This document shows positions 8,210-15,871 of a stretch of DNA of 64,000 bases, piece after piece (within the stretch, counting starts at the first letter, position 1; the number at the start of each line of letters is the position of its first letter). The DNA is from RUG626 sp051866775 (GTDB lineage Bacteria > Bacillota > Clostridia > Oscillospirales > Oscillospiraceae). The notes beneath the pieces were generated by a model, which did no database searches, was not told the origin of the DNA, and saw nothing but the letters and a program-made list of their open reading frames with translations. The stretch lies in assembly GCA_051866775.1 (NCBI GenBank), contig JBJDXR010000033.1, positions 1-64,000 of the forward strand, read 5' to 3'. Both the position numbers and the translations under genes were made by a program.

Positions 8210-9403
8210 ATGAGCAGGGGAAGACATCAAAAGAGAAGAAGAGCAAACGGCAGAAAGCTTGCATTGCTTTGTGCTGTGGTTATTACAGCCATTATCGCTG
8301 TTATCGTCTGCATAGTTCTTTTAGGCGGAGAGGATAGCAGCGAGCCGCCGGAGGGAGATATTCAGGAGCCTACCGTGGAGGATAACGACAATACGGAAAA
8401 TGACACACCGGACGAGGATCCTGAGCCTGAAAAGGAACCCGAATCTGGTGACGAGCCTGAGCAAGAACAAGAGGTTTACGACGGGCCGGTAAATCCCCTT
8501 ACTGGCCTTCCTGTGGATGAGGATATATCGGATCAGCGCCCATACGCTATCATGATAAACAACATAAAGGTGGCGACGCCTCAAGCCGGAATTGGATATG
8601 CGGATATAATCTACGAGACCCTTGCTGAGGGCGGCCTCACAAGGCTCCTTGCGGTATATCAGGATGTCTCCGATGTGGAGACGATCGGGAGCGTTCGCAG
8701 CGCCCGGCCTTATTTTATCGATCTTGCGCAGGGACACGACGCGATTTACATCCACGCCGGAGGGAGCGATGATGCGTATACTGAGCTCAAAAACCGATCT
8801 GTGGCACATATTGATGGAGTAAACGGCAGCGGTGAGACCTTCTTCCGAGATTCATGGCGTAAGGCCAACATGGGCTATGAGCACAGCCTTATGCTGGATA
8901 CCACCTTGCTTGACGCTTATAATGAGAAGTACAAACTCCGTACGGAACATAACGACAGCTATGAGTGCAATATGGTGTTTTCAGATTCGCCCTCACACCC
9001 GGGTGAAAGCGCCGAGAATGTCAAAGTCGTTTATTCTTCGGCAAAGTCAACCTCTTTTGCTTTTGACGCCGAATCAAAGAGCTACAAAGTAAGCCAGTAT
9101 GGAGCTGCGATGAAGGACAGCAGCACCGGCGAGCAGGTCACCGTTAAAAACATAATCGTACTTTATGCATCCATAACCCAGATTCCCGGTGACAGCGCAG
9201 GCCGTATGCGTGCTGTACTTACGGGCAGCGGCAGCGGGTACTTTATCTGCAACGGCGTCTGTTCTGAGATAACCTGGTCTAAGGACAGCTACACCTCACA
9301 ATTCGTCTATAAATTCTCCGACGGTACCGCTGTTGAATTCGGACGAGGGACAACCTACATATCCATTATACCTTCCAGCGGAGGAAGCGTTAGCATAGCT
9401 TAA
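8210..9403 (+). CDS. DUF3048 (YerB-like) membrane-anchored extracytoplasmic protein
   Basis: A 397-residue protein with a basic N-terminus, one hydrophobic segment (about residues 15-38), an acidic Glu/Pro/Asp-rich linker to about residue 90, and a large DUF3048 domain containing NPLTGLP, RPYAIMINN and VRSARPYF. The layout predicts an anchored protein with its main domain outside the membrane. No lipobox cysteine stands out, so it is probably a type II membrane protein rather than a lipoprotein. The ATG at 8210 is chosen over a TTG at 8192 because GAGGGGT (8197-8203) is ideally spaced. The family's biochemical role is not established. It has its own promoter and terminator. Confidence 0.85.
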   Translation: MSRGRHQKRRRANGRKLALLCAVVITAIIAVIVCIVLLGGEDSSEPPEGDIQEPTVEDNDNTENDTPDEDPEPEKEPESGDEPEQEQEVYDGPVNPLTGLPVDEDISDQRPYAIMINNIKVATPQAGIGYADIIYETLAEGGLTRLLAVYQDVSDVETIGSVRSARPYFIDLAQGHDAIYIHAGGSDDAYTELKNRSVAHIDGVNGSGETFFRDSWRKANMGYEHSLMLDTTLLDAYNEKYKLRTEHNDSYECNMVFSDSPSHPGESAENVKVVYSSAKSTSFAFDAESKSYKVSQYGAAMKDSSTGEQVTVKNIIVLYASITQIPGDSAGRMRAVLTGSGSGYFICNGVCSEITWSKDSYTSQFVYKFSDGTAVEFGRGTTYISIIPSSGGSVSIA

Positions 9404-9422
9404 TGATACCTTTTTGAGCTTT

Positions 9423-9457
9423 AAGGTCTGATATCAATTATGATATCAGACCTTTTT
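9423..9457 (+). terminator. intrinsic terminator after the DUF3048 gene
   Basis: Perfect 14-bp stem (9423-9436 with 9441-9454), loop ATTA, followed by a T run. Confidence 0.9.
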
Positions 9458-9555
9458 ATATGTTTATATGCAAAAAGACAGGCAAGAAAGACTTTCCGGA
9501 GCCTTTTATTTAAGTGCACGCGGTGTTCAGCAAAGCATTAAGACAAATATAAAAT

Positions 9556-9600
9556 AATTATTAATAATTTTGATTACACTTGAAAAATCTTGATTATAGT
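9556..9600 (+). promoter_or_regulatory. candidate promoter and operator for the MarR-TauE pair
   Basis: A perfect 14-base palindrome AATTATTAATAATT (9556-9569) directly abuts TTGATT (9570-9575). TATAGT (9595-9600) follows after 19 bases, longer than optimal. A palindrome at a promoter just ahead of a MarR gene fits autoregulation, but the AT-rich setting makes chance symmetry possible. Confidence 0.35.
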
Positions 9601-9642
9601 GTTATCTTAAAAAAGTTCAAAATAGAACTAAGCGGTGATGCA

Positions 9643-10080
9643 ATGTTATTCGAAGATATTCCAAATATTAAGCGCCTCTATTCAATGATGCTGGAGCCTG
9701 TCTGTAAGAAATATTCCATTTCTCGTATTGAGGTGGATATACTGCTCTTTCTCGCCAATAACCAGCAATATGATACCGCAGCAGATATTGTGGAGCGCAG
9801 GCTTCTTACAAAATCCCATGTATCCGCAGCAATAAAGGAACTGTGCAGCAGGGGACTCATTTCAGGGAGCTTTGCGGAAGGAAACAAGAAAAGCGTACAT
9901 CTTAAGCTTTTGCCCTTATCAGACAGTATTATTGAAGATGGCCGAAGCGTCCAAAAGGAGTTCTTCTCATGCCTGTTTAACGGATTTTCGGATGAGGAGG
10001 CGCTGGTGATCCACCAGAGTTTTTGCAAGATGTCAGAAAATATAAGAAAGAAGATAAAGGAGAAGCAAAATGTTGTTTAA
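9643..10080 (+). CDS. MarR family transcriptional regulator
   Basis: A 145-residue winged-helix protein with the MarR layout: dimerisation helices at both ends and a central DNA-binding region (TAADIVERRLLTKSHVSAAI, then KELCSRGLI and a short wing). The ATG at 9643 follows AGCGGTGA; a TTG at 9580 is in frame, but it has no ribosome-binding site and lies inside the presumed promoter. The stop overlaps the next gene, a TauE/SafE exporter, by 11 bases, so the exporter is probably both the regulated target and co-transcribed. The effector ligand is unknown. Confidence 0.85.
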   Translation: MLFEDIPNIKRLYSMMLEPVCKKYSISRIEVDILLFLANNQQYDTAADIVERRLLTKSHVSAAIKELCSRGLISGSFAEGNKKSVHLKLLPLSDSIIEDGRSVQKEFFSCLFNGFSDEEALVIHQSFCKMSENIRKKIKEKQNVV

Positions 10081-10837
10081 GTTTATCATCTGTTTTATTG
10101 CCGGCATTGGAGCAGGTCTTGGGACCGGGCTTGCCGGTATGAGCGCCGCCGCTGTAATCAGTCCGATGCTTATTACTTTCTTGGATGTGCCGGCTTATCA
10201 GGCGATAGGCATTGCGCTGGCCAGCGACGTCCTTGCCAGCGGCGTGAGCGCATATACCTACGGAAAGAATAAGAATCTCGATATTAAAAACGGTTTAGTA
10301 ATGATGGCGGCCGTCATACTGTTTACATTCATCGCCAGTTATCTTGCCAAGTTTCTTCCGGAGTCGGCGATGGGTGGATTCTCGATGTTTATGACCCTGC
10401 TTGTGGGAATCAAGTTCATTATACGGCCTGTCATGACAACCAAGCAGGCAATGGAAAGCGTCAGCAGGAAAAAGCGTTTTATACAGTCGGTGATCTGCGG
10501 TACGGTTATCGGCCTGATCTGTGGTTTTGTCGGCGCGGGAGGCGGCATGATGATGCTGCTTATACTTACGAGCGTGCTTGGATATGAGCTTAAGACCGCC
10601 GTTGGCACCAGCGTTTTTATTATGACGTTTACGGCGCTCACCGGCGCAGTAAGCCATTTTGCCATAGGAGGGATGCCCGATATATGGTGTCTGGTATTTT
10701 GTGTAATATCAACGCTTCTTTGGGCGCGCGTGGGAGCATCGTTTGCCAATAAAGCAAGCGCCAAGACGCTGAACCGTGCTACCGGAATTGTGCTTACTAT
10801 AATGGGTACCGCTATTATTCTTGTAAATTACCTCTGA
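10070..10837 (+). CDS. TauE/SafE family sulfite/anion exporter-like permease
   Basis: A 255-residue integral membrane protein with about eight hydrophobic segments in two repeated halves. The glycine-rich family motifs are GAGLGTGLAGMSAAAVISPM at the N-terminus and CGFVGAGGGMMMLLIL in the second half. The family exports sulfite, sulfoacetate or other organic anions, or imports sulfur compounds; the substrate here is undetermined. Translation is probably coupled to the overlapping MarR gene, which suggests a small-molecule-inducible efflux unit. Confidence 0.88.
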   Translation: MLFKFIICFIAGIGAGLGTGLAGMSAAAVISPMLITFLDVPAYQAIGIALASDVLASGVSAYTYGKNKNLDIKNGLVMMAAVILFTFIASYLAKFLPESAMGGFSMFMTLLVGIKFIIRPVMTTKQAMESVSRKKRFIQSVICGTVIGLICGFVGAGGGMMMLLILTSVLGYELKTAVGTSVFIMTFTALTGAVSHFAIGGMPDIWCLVFCVISTLLWARVGASFANKASAKTLNRATGIVLTIMGTAIILVNYL

Positions 10838-10846
10838 CAATTGAGC

Positions 10847-10876
10847 TTGACATAAATTGGCTGCAGATTGTAAAAT
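10847..10876 (+). promoter_or_regulatory. promoter of the VanW-family gene
   Basis: TTGACA (10847-10852) and TAAAAT (10871-10876) are separated by 18 bases. The promoter begins 10 bases after the TauE gene, separating the VanW gene from the MarR-TauE unit. Confidence 0.6.
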
Positions 10877-10893
10877 TAAACAGGGGTGATTGT

Positions 10894-11721
10894 TTGGATA
10901 AGCCGAAACACCGTTCAGCACTGCGGCATAGACTTGGGATGTTCTATTACGGTGTGAAGCGACGGTTCCTGTGGAGAAAACTAGATAAGATGTTTTCAAC
11001 AACCCGCACAAGTGAGAGACTGCCGAACAGCATTTTTTCACATAAGACGATCCTTCTGCGAAAGCTCAAGGATGTGGATATGCAGCTGCAGTATAATAAG
11101 ATCAAAAATCTGCGCATTGCTGTGAAATGTATCGACGGTGTGCTTATCCATCCGGGGGAGATCTTCAGCTATTGGAAGCTTATTGGCAAACCAACCAGAA
11201 AAAAAGGCTATATTGACGGTATGATTCTTAGAAACGGAGGCTTTACAGCCGGAACAGGCGGAGGGCTGTGTCAGCTCTCGAACCTTATTTTCTGGATGGC
11301 GCTGCATTCACCGCTTACAGTTATAGAACGCCACAGGCACGGCTATGACGTATTTCCGGATTCCAATCGCACCCAGCCATTTGGCAGTGGGGCGACGTGC
11401 TTTTATCCTCACGGGGATCTGATGCTCCGCAACGATACATCCGATACATTTCAGTTAAAGGTCAGGGTGGGTGAGGAGTATCTTGAGGGGGAACTGCTAT
11501 GTTCAGGCAATCCAAAGTACACTTATAGGGTTGTCGAGCGGAACCATGAGATGCGTCCGGAATTCTGGGGAGGCTACAGCCGTCACAATGAGCTGTATAA
11601 GCAGACCTATGATATGGAGGGGAATCTCATCCTTGAGCAGCTTGCGGTAAAAAACGAGGCCATAATGATGTACTCACCATATTTGGCAGAAACAGCACAA
11701 AGCAGCAAAACCGGGTGTTGA
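10894..11721 (+). CDS. VanW family protein
   Basis: A 275-residue protein with the VanW core: HPGEIFSYWKLIGKPTRKKGY, the glycine-rich GGFTAGTGGGLCQLSN, and RHRHGYDVFPDSNRTQPFG. The VanW domain accompanies some glycopeptide-resistance loci but is widespread in Firmicutes without vancomycin resistance, and its activity is not established. No vanHAX-like genes are nearby, so resistance should not be inferred. Unlike longer VanW proteins, it has no signal peptide or G5 domain. The start is a TTG at 10894 behind AGGGGTG (10882-10888). The stop codon lies inside the downstream terminator stem. Confidence 0.88.
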   Translation: MDKPKHRSALRHRLGMFYYGVKRRFLWRKLDKMFSTTRTSERLPNSIFSHKTILLRKLKDVDMQLQYNKIKNLRIAVKCIDGVLIHPGEIFSYWKLIGKPTRKKGYIDGMILRNGGFTAGTGGGLCQLSNLIFWMALHSPLTVIERHRHGYDVFPDSNRTQPFGSGATCFYPHGDLMLRNDTSDTFQLKVRVGEEYLEGELLCSGNPKYTYRVVERNHEMRPEFWGGYSRHNELYKQTYDMEGNLILEQLAVKNEAIMMYSPYLAETAQSSKTGC

Positions 11722-11740
11722 CTAACACCCGGTTTTGTTT
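11707..11740 (+). terminator. intrinsic terminator overlapping the end of the VanW gene
   Basis: Perfect 13-bp stem (11707-11719 with 11724-11736), loop GACT, then TTTTGTTTT. The left arm is coding: the TGA stop is at 11719-11721. Confidence 0.9.
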
Positions 11741-11878
11741 TAACATTTCTGCTTGGGGTATAAATAGATAGCTCTGTATTAATTGATTATCGATTCATAA
11801 AATGCTTGCTTATTATAAATCAAAGGCGCATAATTGACAAAGCAAAAAATTTATTTTCGCTTGCAAACGGAGAGAAAG

Positions 11879-12388
11879 ATGAAGAATATAATTTTGATTG
11901 GTATGTCCGGAGCGGGTAAGAGCACGATCGGCGTACTTTTGGCAAAGGCTTTAGGGATGACGTTTGTGGATACTGACCTTATCATACAGTACAGAGAAGG
12001 ACAGCTTCTTCAGCAGATATTGGACGGCCGGGGTGTCGATGAGTTTCTGAGAATTGAGGAGAGCGTACTGTCGGAGCTTGAGGCGACAAACACTGTCGTC
12101 GCCACCGGCGGCAGCGCCGTGTACTCAGAACGTGCCATGAGACATCTTAAGAGCATTGGTGATATTGTATATCTGTCGGTAGACTTTAGCGAAATATGCA
12201 GACGGATAAAGAACATTACGACAAGGGGTATTGTCCTAATAAACGGGAATTCACTTGAGGATGCTTACAATGAGCGTCTGCCGCTTTATAAGAAATACGC
12301 TGATATTACGGTGGAGTGCGGCGGAGGAAACATAGAGGACAGTGTAACAGAGATCATTCAGCTTATAAGCAAAAATATCACCAATTAA
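11879..12388 (+). CDS. aroK: shikimate kinase AroK
   Basis: Phosphorylates shikimate at the 3-hydroxyl with ATP, on the common aromatic amino acid route. The 169-residue product has the P-loop GMSGAGKST at the N-terminus, the shikimate-binding FVDTDLII, then ESVLSELE and the glycine-rich ATGGSAV. The ATG at 11879 has GGAGAGA just upstream; an in-frame TTG at 11834 gives an atypical extra 15 residues. No other aro genes are nearby. The gene stands alone between two terminators. Confidence 0.93.
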   Translation: MKNIILIGMSGAGKSTIGVLLAKALGMTFVDTDLIIQYREGQLLQQILDGRGVDEFLRIEESVLSELEATNTVVATGGSAVYSERAMRHLKSIGDIVYLSVDFSEICRRIKNITTRGIVLINGNSLEDAYNERLPLYKKYADITVECGGGNIEDSVTEIIQLISKNITN

Positions 12389-12420
12389 TTTAATTCGGCG
12401 TAAGAATTATAAAAGGTATA

Positions 12421-12455
12421 AAAATGGACAGAGCTTACCGCTCTGTCCATTTTTT
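12421..12455 (+). terminator. intrinsic terminator after aroK
   Basis: Perfect 14-bp stem (12421-12434 with 12440-12453), 5-base loop, then a T run. Confidence 0.9.
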
Positions 12456-12479
12456 AATCTATGGGCAATTATTGATACT

Positions 12480-12602
12480 GATTCTTGATTAAAAGCTTTA
12501 ATCAAGAATCCCGTGTGCTGCGCACACTCGCAGCGTCTCATGCAGTTCTTGATAAAAAGCTTTAAAGCATTTTATCAAGAACTAGTATGAGTATATACTA
12601 GT
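12480..12602. repeat. cluster of four inverted repeats between aroK and DUF2935
   Basis: Four hairpins in tandem. One has a 14-bp stem (12480-12493 with 12497-12510), and a short GC-rich one is GTGTGC/GCACAC (12513-12527). A second 14-bp stem (12544-12557 with 12570-12583) encloses GCTTTAAAGC. The fourth is an 8-bp stem (12581-12588 with 12595-12602) spanning the DUF2935 stop codon. The first and third share the core TTCTTGAT.AAAAGCTTTA. None is followed by a T run on either strand, so they are not ordinary terminators. Confidence 0.75.
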
Positions 12603-13482
12603 CATTGAGCAGCCTGATATAGTGGTTTGCTTCACGAAGAACGTGGTCCGCCAGCAGCGGTAAAATTACTGATCTTATCTCGCAATTTTGAATTCCCTTG
12701 GTCCCGGCTGCCTTGAAGTCTCTGAATTTCAAAGTCTCATCAAGTGAAGCTGCAGTGTCGTTTGTCTCTCTGGAGCAATTGAGCAGACGCGCGTAATCAT
12801 CTGCAAAGTCGTCTGCCGCGCATATAAGATCCTTTTCAGTCGGATCCAACAACCCACGAATAAACAGTGCGTGCTCCATCATGATTTGATTCCAAAACCG
12901 CTCTATCTGTCTCATTGTCTGGCATTCGCAGGCATTTCCGCTCTCAATGCAAAGTATATATGTGCGGTACAGCCTTGCCTCGCGCAGAATATGCTCTATC
13001 AGAAGCGGATAGTTAACCGTAAATATATTGCAGTTCAGTACAGCATTAAGAACCCTTTCCTTAAAAGCGATAAGGCCGTTCACCAACCTGAGCGCCTTTT
13101 GATTTAGTCTTCTTACCTGTTGGACAAGCGACGAGCATATGCGCGGGTTTTCGCCGCATGTCAATCTGGCCTGCATACGCGTGATAGCGCTGTTGATCTG
13201 TATTCCAGTAAACTGCTGTGTCTGCCTCTCCGCCCGGTCTGTAAACTCAGTAAAGATTTCTCCGGAACACAGCACGTCTTGACTGATGATGCCGTCACTT
13301 AATTTGACGGTACACATAAGTAAATCCTCAAACTCATTTTTAAACCTCTCAGCCTGCCGTGAAAGTTCGGCATTCCGCGGGGTAAAGCCAGCCTCTAAAA
13401 AAAGGCTGTGTTCCTTCATTATTCGTGCAAAAAAGATATGCAATTCTAAAGATAAAACTACATATTTTTCTTTATTCCCCAA
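12598..13482 (-). CDS. DUF2935 family protein, tandem four-helix bundle
   Basis: A 294-residue, mostly helical cytoplasmic protein resembling the DUF2935 family of Firmicutes. It has two related halves, each with histidine/glutamate helices: MKEHSLFLEAGF and HILREARLYRTY in the first, MMEHALFIRGLL and HVLREANHYIRL in the second. The paired E-H and H-x3-E patterns resemble ferritin-like metal-binding bundles, but a metal site is inferred only. The start is a TTG at 13482 with GGGGTGA about 7 bases upstream. It converges on aroK across the inverted-repeat cluster. The function is unknown. Confidence 0.75.
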   Translation of the reverse strand: MGNKEKYVVLSLELHIFFARIMKEHSLFLEAGFTPRNAELSRQAERFKNEFEDLLMCTVKLSDGIISQDVLCSGEIFTEFTDRAERQTQQFTGIQINSAITRMQARLTCGENPRICSSLVQQVRRLNQKALRLVNGLIAFKERVLNAVLNCNIFTVNYPLLIEHILREARLYRTYILCIESGNACECQTMRQIERFWNQIMMEHALFIRGLLDPTEKDLICAADDFADDYARLLNCSRETNDTAASLDETLKFRDFKAAGTKGIQNCEIRSVILPLLADHVLREANHYIRLLND

Positions 13483-13669
13483 AATTGGTCACCCCAATAT
13501 AATTAGTCACACTGCATTATATGAGGGGCGGCCTCTATTGGTGTTCATGCACGGTATTATACGGGGGATAATGAATGCAATGCAGAAAACTATGTTTAGC
13601 AGCACAAAAAATCACGTATGTGTTTCTTTTGTGGGACTAGACAGCAGAAGCTGTTATGGTATACAGAGA

Positions 13670-13904
13670 TCACTTTTTGGGTGACATAATCTGAAGAATG
13701 TATACAATTATTCCAGCTGCCATCACTGTCCAAAATCTATCACTCCATAAAGTAGTAGAATTTTTTCGTCAAAATAGGCAGCCAACACCCCAAAAATAAC
13801 ACAGGCAGCAATTAGTATAACTCCAAAAATAATATTCTTCTTTGAGAAAAGCATTGAGATTCGCTGGTACCAAGTTCCTTTTCAATATCTCTCTTACTCA
13901 GCAT
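13670..13904 (-). pseudogene. frameshifted small two-span membrane protein
   Basis: On the - strand an ATG at 13904 with GGGTGG ahead of it opens MLSKRDIEKEL. The coherent sequence then continues in a second frame as WYQRISMLFSKKN followed by a hydrophobic span (IIFGVILIAACVIFGVLAAY). After an A6 run at 13761-13767 it continues in a third frame as NSTTLWSDRFW, a second span (TVMAAGIIVYILQI) and MSPKK, then stop at 13670. Joined, these give a plausible protein of about 80 residues with two membrane segments. Two single-base shifts break it. The family was not recognised. Confidence 0.6.
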
Positions 13905-14205
13905 TTGTCCACCCAATTGCCTGTTCAGAAAAACTATCTTTTTTATTTATTCTATCATTTTTACAGAAAATGTAATATATGTAAACAAAACCCTTGAACA
14001 GTTAAATTAAACGAATAAAAAATGCGGAGTGTCATTAAAGGATCTGGTAAACGTAAGTAAAATCAATGGTTTGTAAGCAGCAAGCAAGGTGCTTTTATCC
14101 AAAAGAAAATAGAATAGTCAGCGGCATGGTTCAAAAGCAGATTTGTGTCATGATCAGAATTGAAACCATCACTACCACCGCTTGCAGCTTTTCTGAAAGA
14201 CCGTA
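13905..14205. other. intergenic stretch without a recognised gene
   Basis: About 300 AT-rich bases between the pseudogene and the TetR promoter. A minus-strand frame of about 45 codons (roughly 14070-14210) is open but has no start codon or ribosome-binding site and no recognisable motif. It may be decayed coding sequence. No repeat, tRNA fragment or terminator was seen. Confidence 0.4.
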
Positions 14206-14234
14206 TTGACAGCTAACAATTATTAGCCTATAAT
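14206..14234 (+). promoter_or_regulatory. consensus promoter of the TetR-RsgA2-methyltransferase operon
   Basis: TTGACA (14206-14211) and TATAAT (14229-14234) are separated by exactly 17 bases, a perfect sigma-A consensus. Its spacer is occupied by the first operator. Confidence 0.9.
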
Positions 14235-14254
14235 TCAGCTAACAATCGTTAGCT
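14211..14254 (+). promoter_or_regulatory. tandem TetR operators
   Basis: Two related 18-base sites, AGCTAACAATTATTAGCC (14211-14228) and AGCTAACAATCGTTAGCT (14237-14254), spaced 26 bases centre to centre. The second has perfect 7-base arms AGCTAAC/GTTAGCT. The first fills the -35 to -10 spacer and the second lies just downstream of the -10, so binding would block polymerase. Autorepression by the adjacent TetR protein is inferred from this arrangement. Confidence 0.8.
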
Positions 14255-14265
14255 GCGAGGGTACT

Positions 14266-14835
14266 ATGAAAAACGAAACGACGAAACAAAGAATTCTGAC
14301 GGAAGCAGTAAAACTGTTTTCGAAAGAGGGATATGAGGCTGTCCGTGTCGATCAGATCGCAAAAGCTGTCGGTATCAAAGCCCCTTCCCTCTATAAGCAT
14401 TACAAAAGTAAACGGGATATTTTTGACAGCATCTTGCGGATCATGGAACAGCGGGATGGAGAAAACGCGGCTGCCTGTTCTTTGCCGGAAGGAACGGCAG
14501 AGGCCATGCCGGAAGCCTATGAACGATCGTCCATAGAGGATCTGATCGCATTCAGCAAACAGCAATTCCGTTATTGGACGGAAGATGAGTTTGCATCTTC
14601 TTTCCGAAAGATGCTGACGGTGGAACAATACCGCAGCGAGGAAATGAACGGTCTTTACCATCAGTATCTGGGCGCCGGCCCGCTGAACTATGTGGCGGAT
14701 CTGCTGGGCTCCCGGGCGGAAGCCCTGGCTTTTTACGGCCCCATGTACCTGCTGTACAGCGTCTACGATACTGCGGACGATAAGGCGTCGGTATTTGCCC
14801 TGCTGGACGCCCATCTGGAGAGGTGGCGCAGATGA
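14266..14835 (+). CDS. TetR family transcriptional repressor
   Basis: A 189-residue regulator with a clear N-terminal TetR helix-turn-helix: RILTEAVKLFSKEGYEAVRV, then IAKAVGIKAPSLYKHYKSK. The variable C-terminal ligand-binding domain has no recognisable specificity. ATG at 14266 follows GAGGG (14257-14261). Tandem operators sit in its own promoter. Its stop overlaps the start of the GTPase gene (ATGA at 14832-14835), so the three genes 14266-16588 should be one transcript controlled by this protein. Leucine is mostly CTG here, unlike the CTT-rich neighbouring genes, which suggests acquisition by transfer. Confidence 0.92.
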   Translation: MKNETTKQRILTEAVKLFSKEGYEAVRVDQIAKAVGIKAPSLYKHYKSKRDIFDSILRIMEQRDGENAAACSLPEGTAEAMPEAYERSSIEDLIAFSKQQFRYWTEDEFASSFRKMLTVEQYRSEEMNGLYHQYLGAGPLNYVADLLGSRAEALAFYGPMYLLYSVYDTADDKASVFALLDAHLERWRR

Positions 14836-15866
14836 CTTTTTCTATCCCGGACCGCTGGGCGGTGCTGGCCAATCAGTATCCCGAACAGACTGTGGGACGT
14901 ATCACGCTGCAGGAAAAGGGGATGTACCGGCTCCGCACCGCCGTGGGCGAACAGAACGCGCTGGTTTCCGGCAGGTTTCAGTTCGACGCGCAGTCCCCGT
15001 CCGATTACCCCGCCGTAGGCGACTATGTGATGGCCGACTGCGCCGATCCGGATACCGCCGTCATCCATCAGGTGCTGCCCCGCAGAAGCCTGTTTGTGCG
15101 CAAGGCGGCAGGCACTTCCAAAACGGAACAGGTAGTGGCTGCCAATATCGATACCGTGTTTCTATGTATGAGCCTGAACAATGATTTCAATCTGCGCCGG
15201 CTGGAACGCTATCTTGCAGTTGCATGGGAAAGCGGAGCGGATCCGGTTGTGGTGCTGACAAAGGCGGACCTGTGCGGGGATCTGCCCCAAAAGCAAAGGG
15301 AAGTGGAATCCATCGCCATGGGCGTGGATATTCTCACCACCTCCGCCATGGAGTCCGACGGATATGGGCGGATTATGCCTTATATCACAAAGGGCAGAAC
15401 CGTTGCCTTTGTGGGTTCCTCCGGTGTGGGCAAGTCCACGCTGATCAACCGCCTGCTGGGGGAGGAACGCCTGGCGACAGACGGTCTGCGAAAGGATGAC
15501 AAGGGCCATCACACCACAACCCATCGGGAACTGCTGTTTCTGCCGGGCGGGGCCATGGTCATTGATACACCGGGTATGCGGGAACTGGGCATGTGGGATG
15601 CCGCTTCCGGCGTTGAGCAGACCTTCGGGGATATCGAGGAACTGGCGGCACGGTGCCGGTTCCGCAACTGTTCCCACTCAGGCGAGCCGGGCTGCGCCGT
15701 CCGGGCCGCCCTGGAGAGCGGCCATTTGGACGCCGGGCGCTGGCAGTCCTGGCAGAAACTGAAAAACGAGAATTCCTATGCCGCCGACAGCGAAAGCTAT
15801 CTGGCTGCGAAAGAGAAAAAATTCAAAGAGATCTCAAAAATCAACAAGTATCTCAAGAAGAGGTAA
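14832..15866 (+). CDS. second RsgA/YjeQ-like ribosome-associated GTPase
   Basis: A 344-residue, circularly permuted GTPase of the RsgA family, which binds the 30S subunit late in assembly. It has an N-terminal OB-fold region (PAVGDYVMAD), then G4 TKAD (about 143-146), G5 TTSA, P-loop GSSGVGKS (about 195-202), G3 DTPGM (about 245-249). A C-terminal zinc motif follows, with Cys-x4-Cys-x-His-x5-Cys (CRFRNCSHSGEPGC). All motifs look intact. The ATG at 14832 overlaps the TetR stop and has GGAGAGG 8 bases upstream; an in-frame GTG at 14823 lies inside that site. The usual rsgA is at the right edge of the window, so this is a regulated paralogue. Confidence 0.9.
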   Translation: MTFSIPDRWAVLANQYPEQTVGRITLQEKGMYRLRTAVGEQNALVSGRFQFDAQSPSDYPAVGDYVMADCADPDTAVIHQVLPRRSLFVRKAAGTSKTEQVVAANIDTVFLCMSLNNDFNLRRLERYLAVAWESGADPVVVLTKADLCGDLPQKQREVESIAMGVDILTTSAMESDGYGRIMPYITKGRTVAFVGSSGVGKSTLINRLLGEERLATDGLRKDDKGHHTTTHRELLFLPGGAMVIDTPGMRELGMWDAASGVEQTFGDIEELAARCRFRNCSHSGEPGCAVRAALESGHLDAGRWQSWQKLKNENSYAADSESYLAAKEKKFKEISKINKYLKKR

Positions 15867-15871
15867 TATAC

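Noticed and set aside
10894..11721. Vancomycin-resistance gene cluster around VanW
   Set aside because: Only a VanW-domain protein is present; no VanH, VanA/B ligase, VanX, VanY or two-component pair is nearby, and VanW domains are common outside resistance loci.
13286..13684. A 132-codon + strand open frame over the start of DUF2935
   Set aside because: It overlaps the 5' half of the well-supported - strand DUF2935 gene, has no ribosome-binding site and shows no recognisable motif.
14239..14872. Long - strand open frames opposite the TetR and RsgA2 genes
   Set aside because: They are antisense to motif-rich genes with good starts and operators; their translations look like arbitrary GC-rich shadow sequence.
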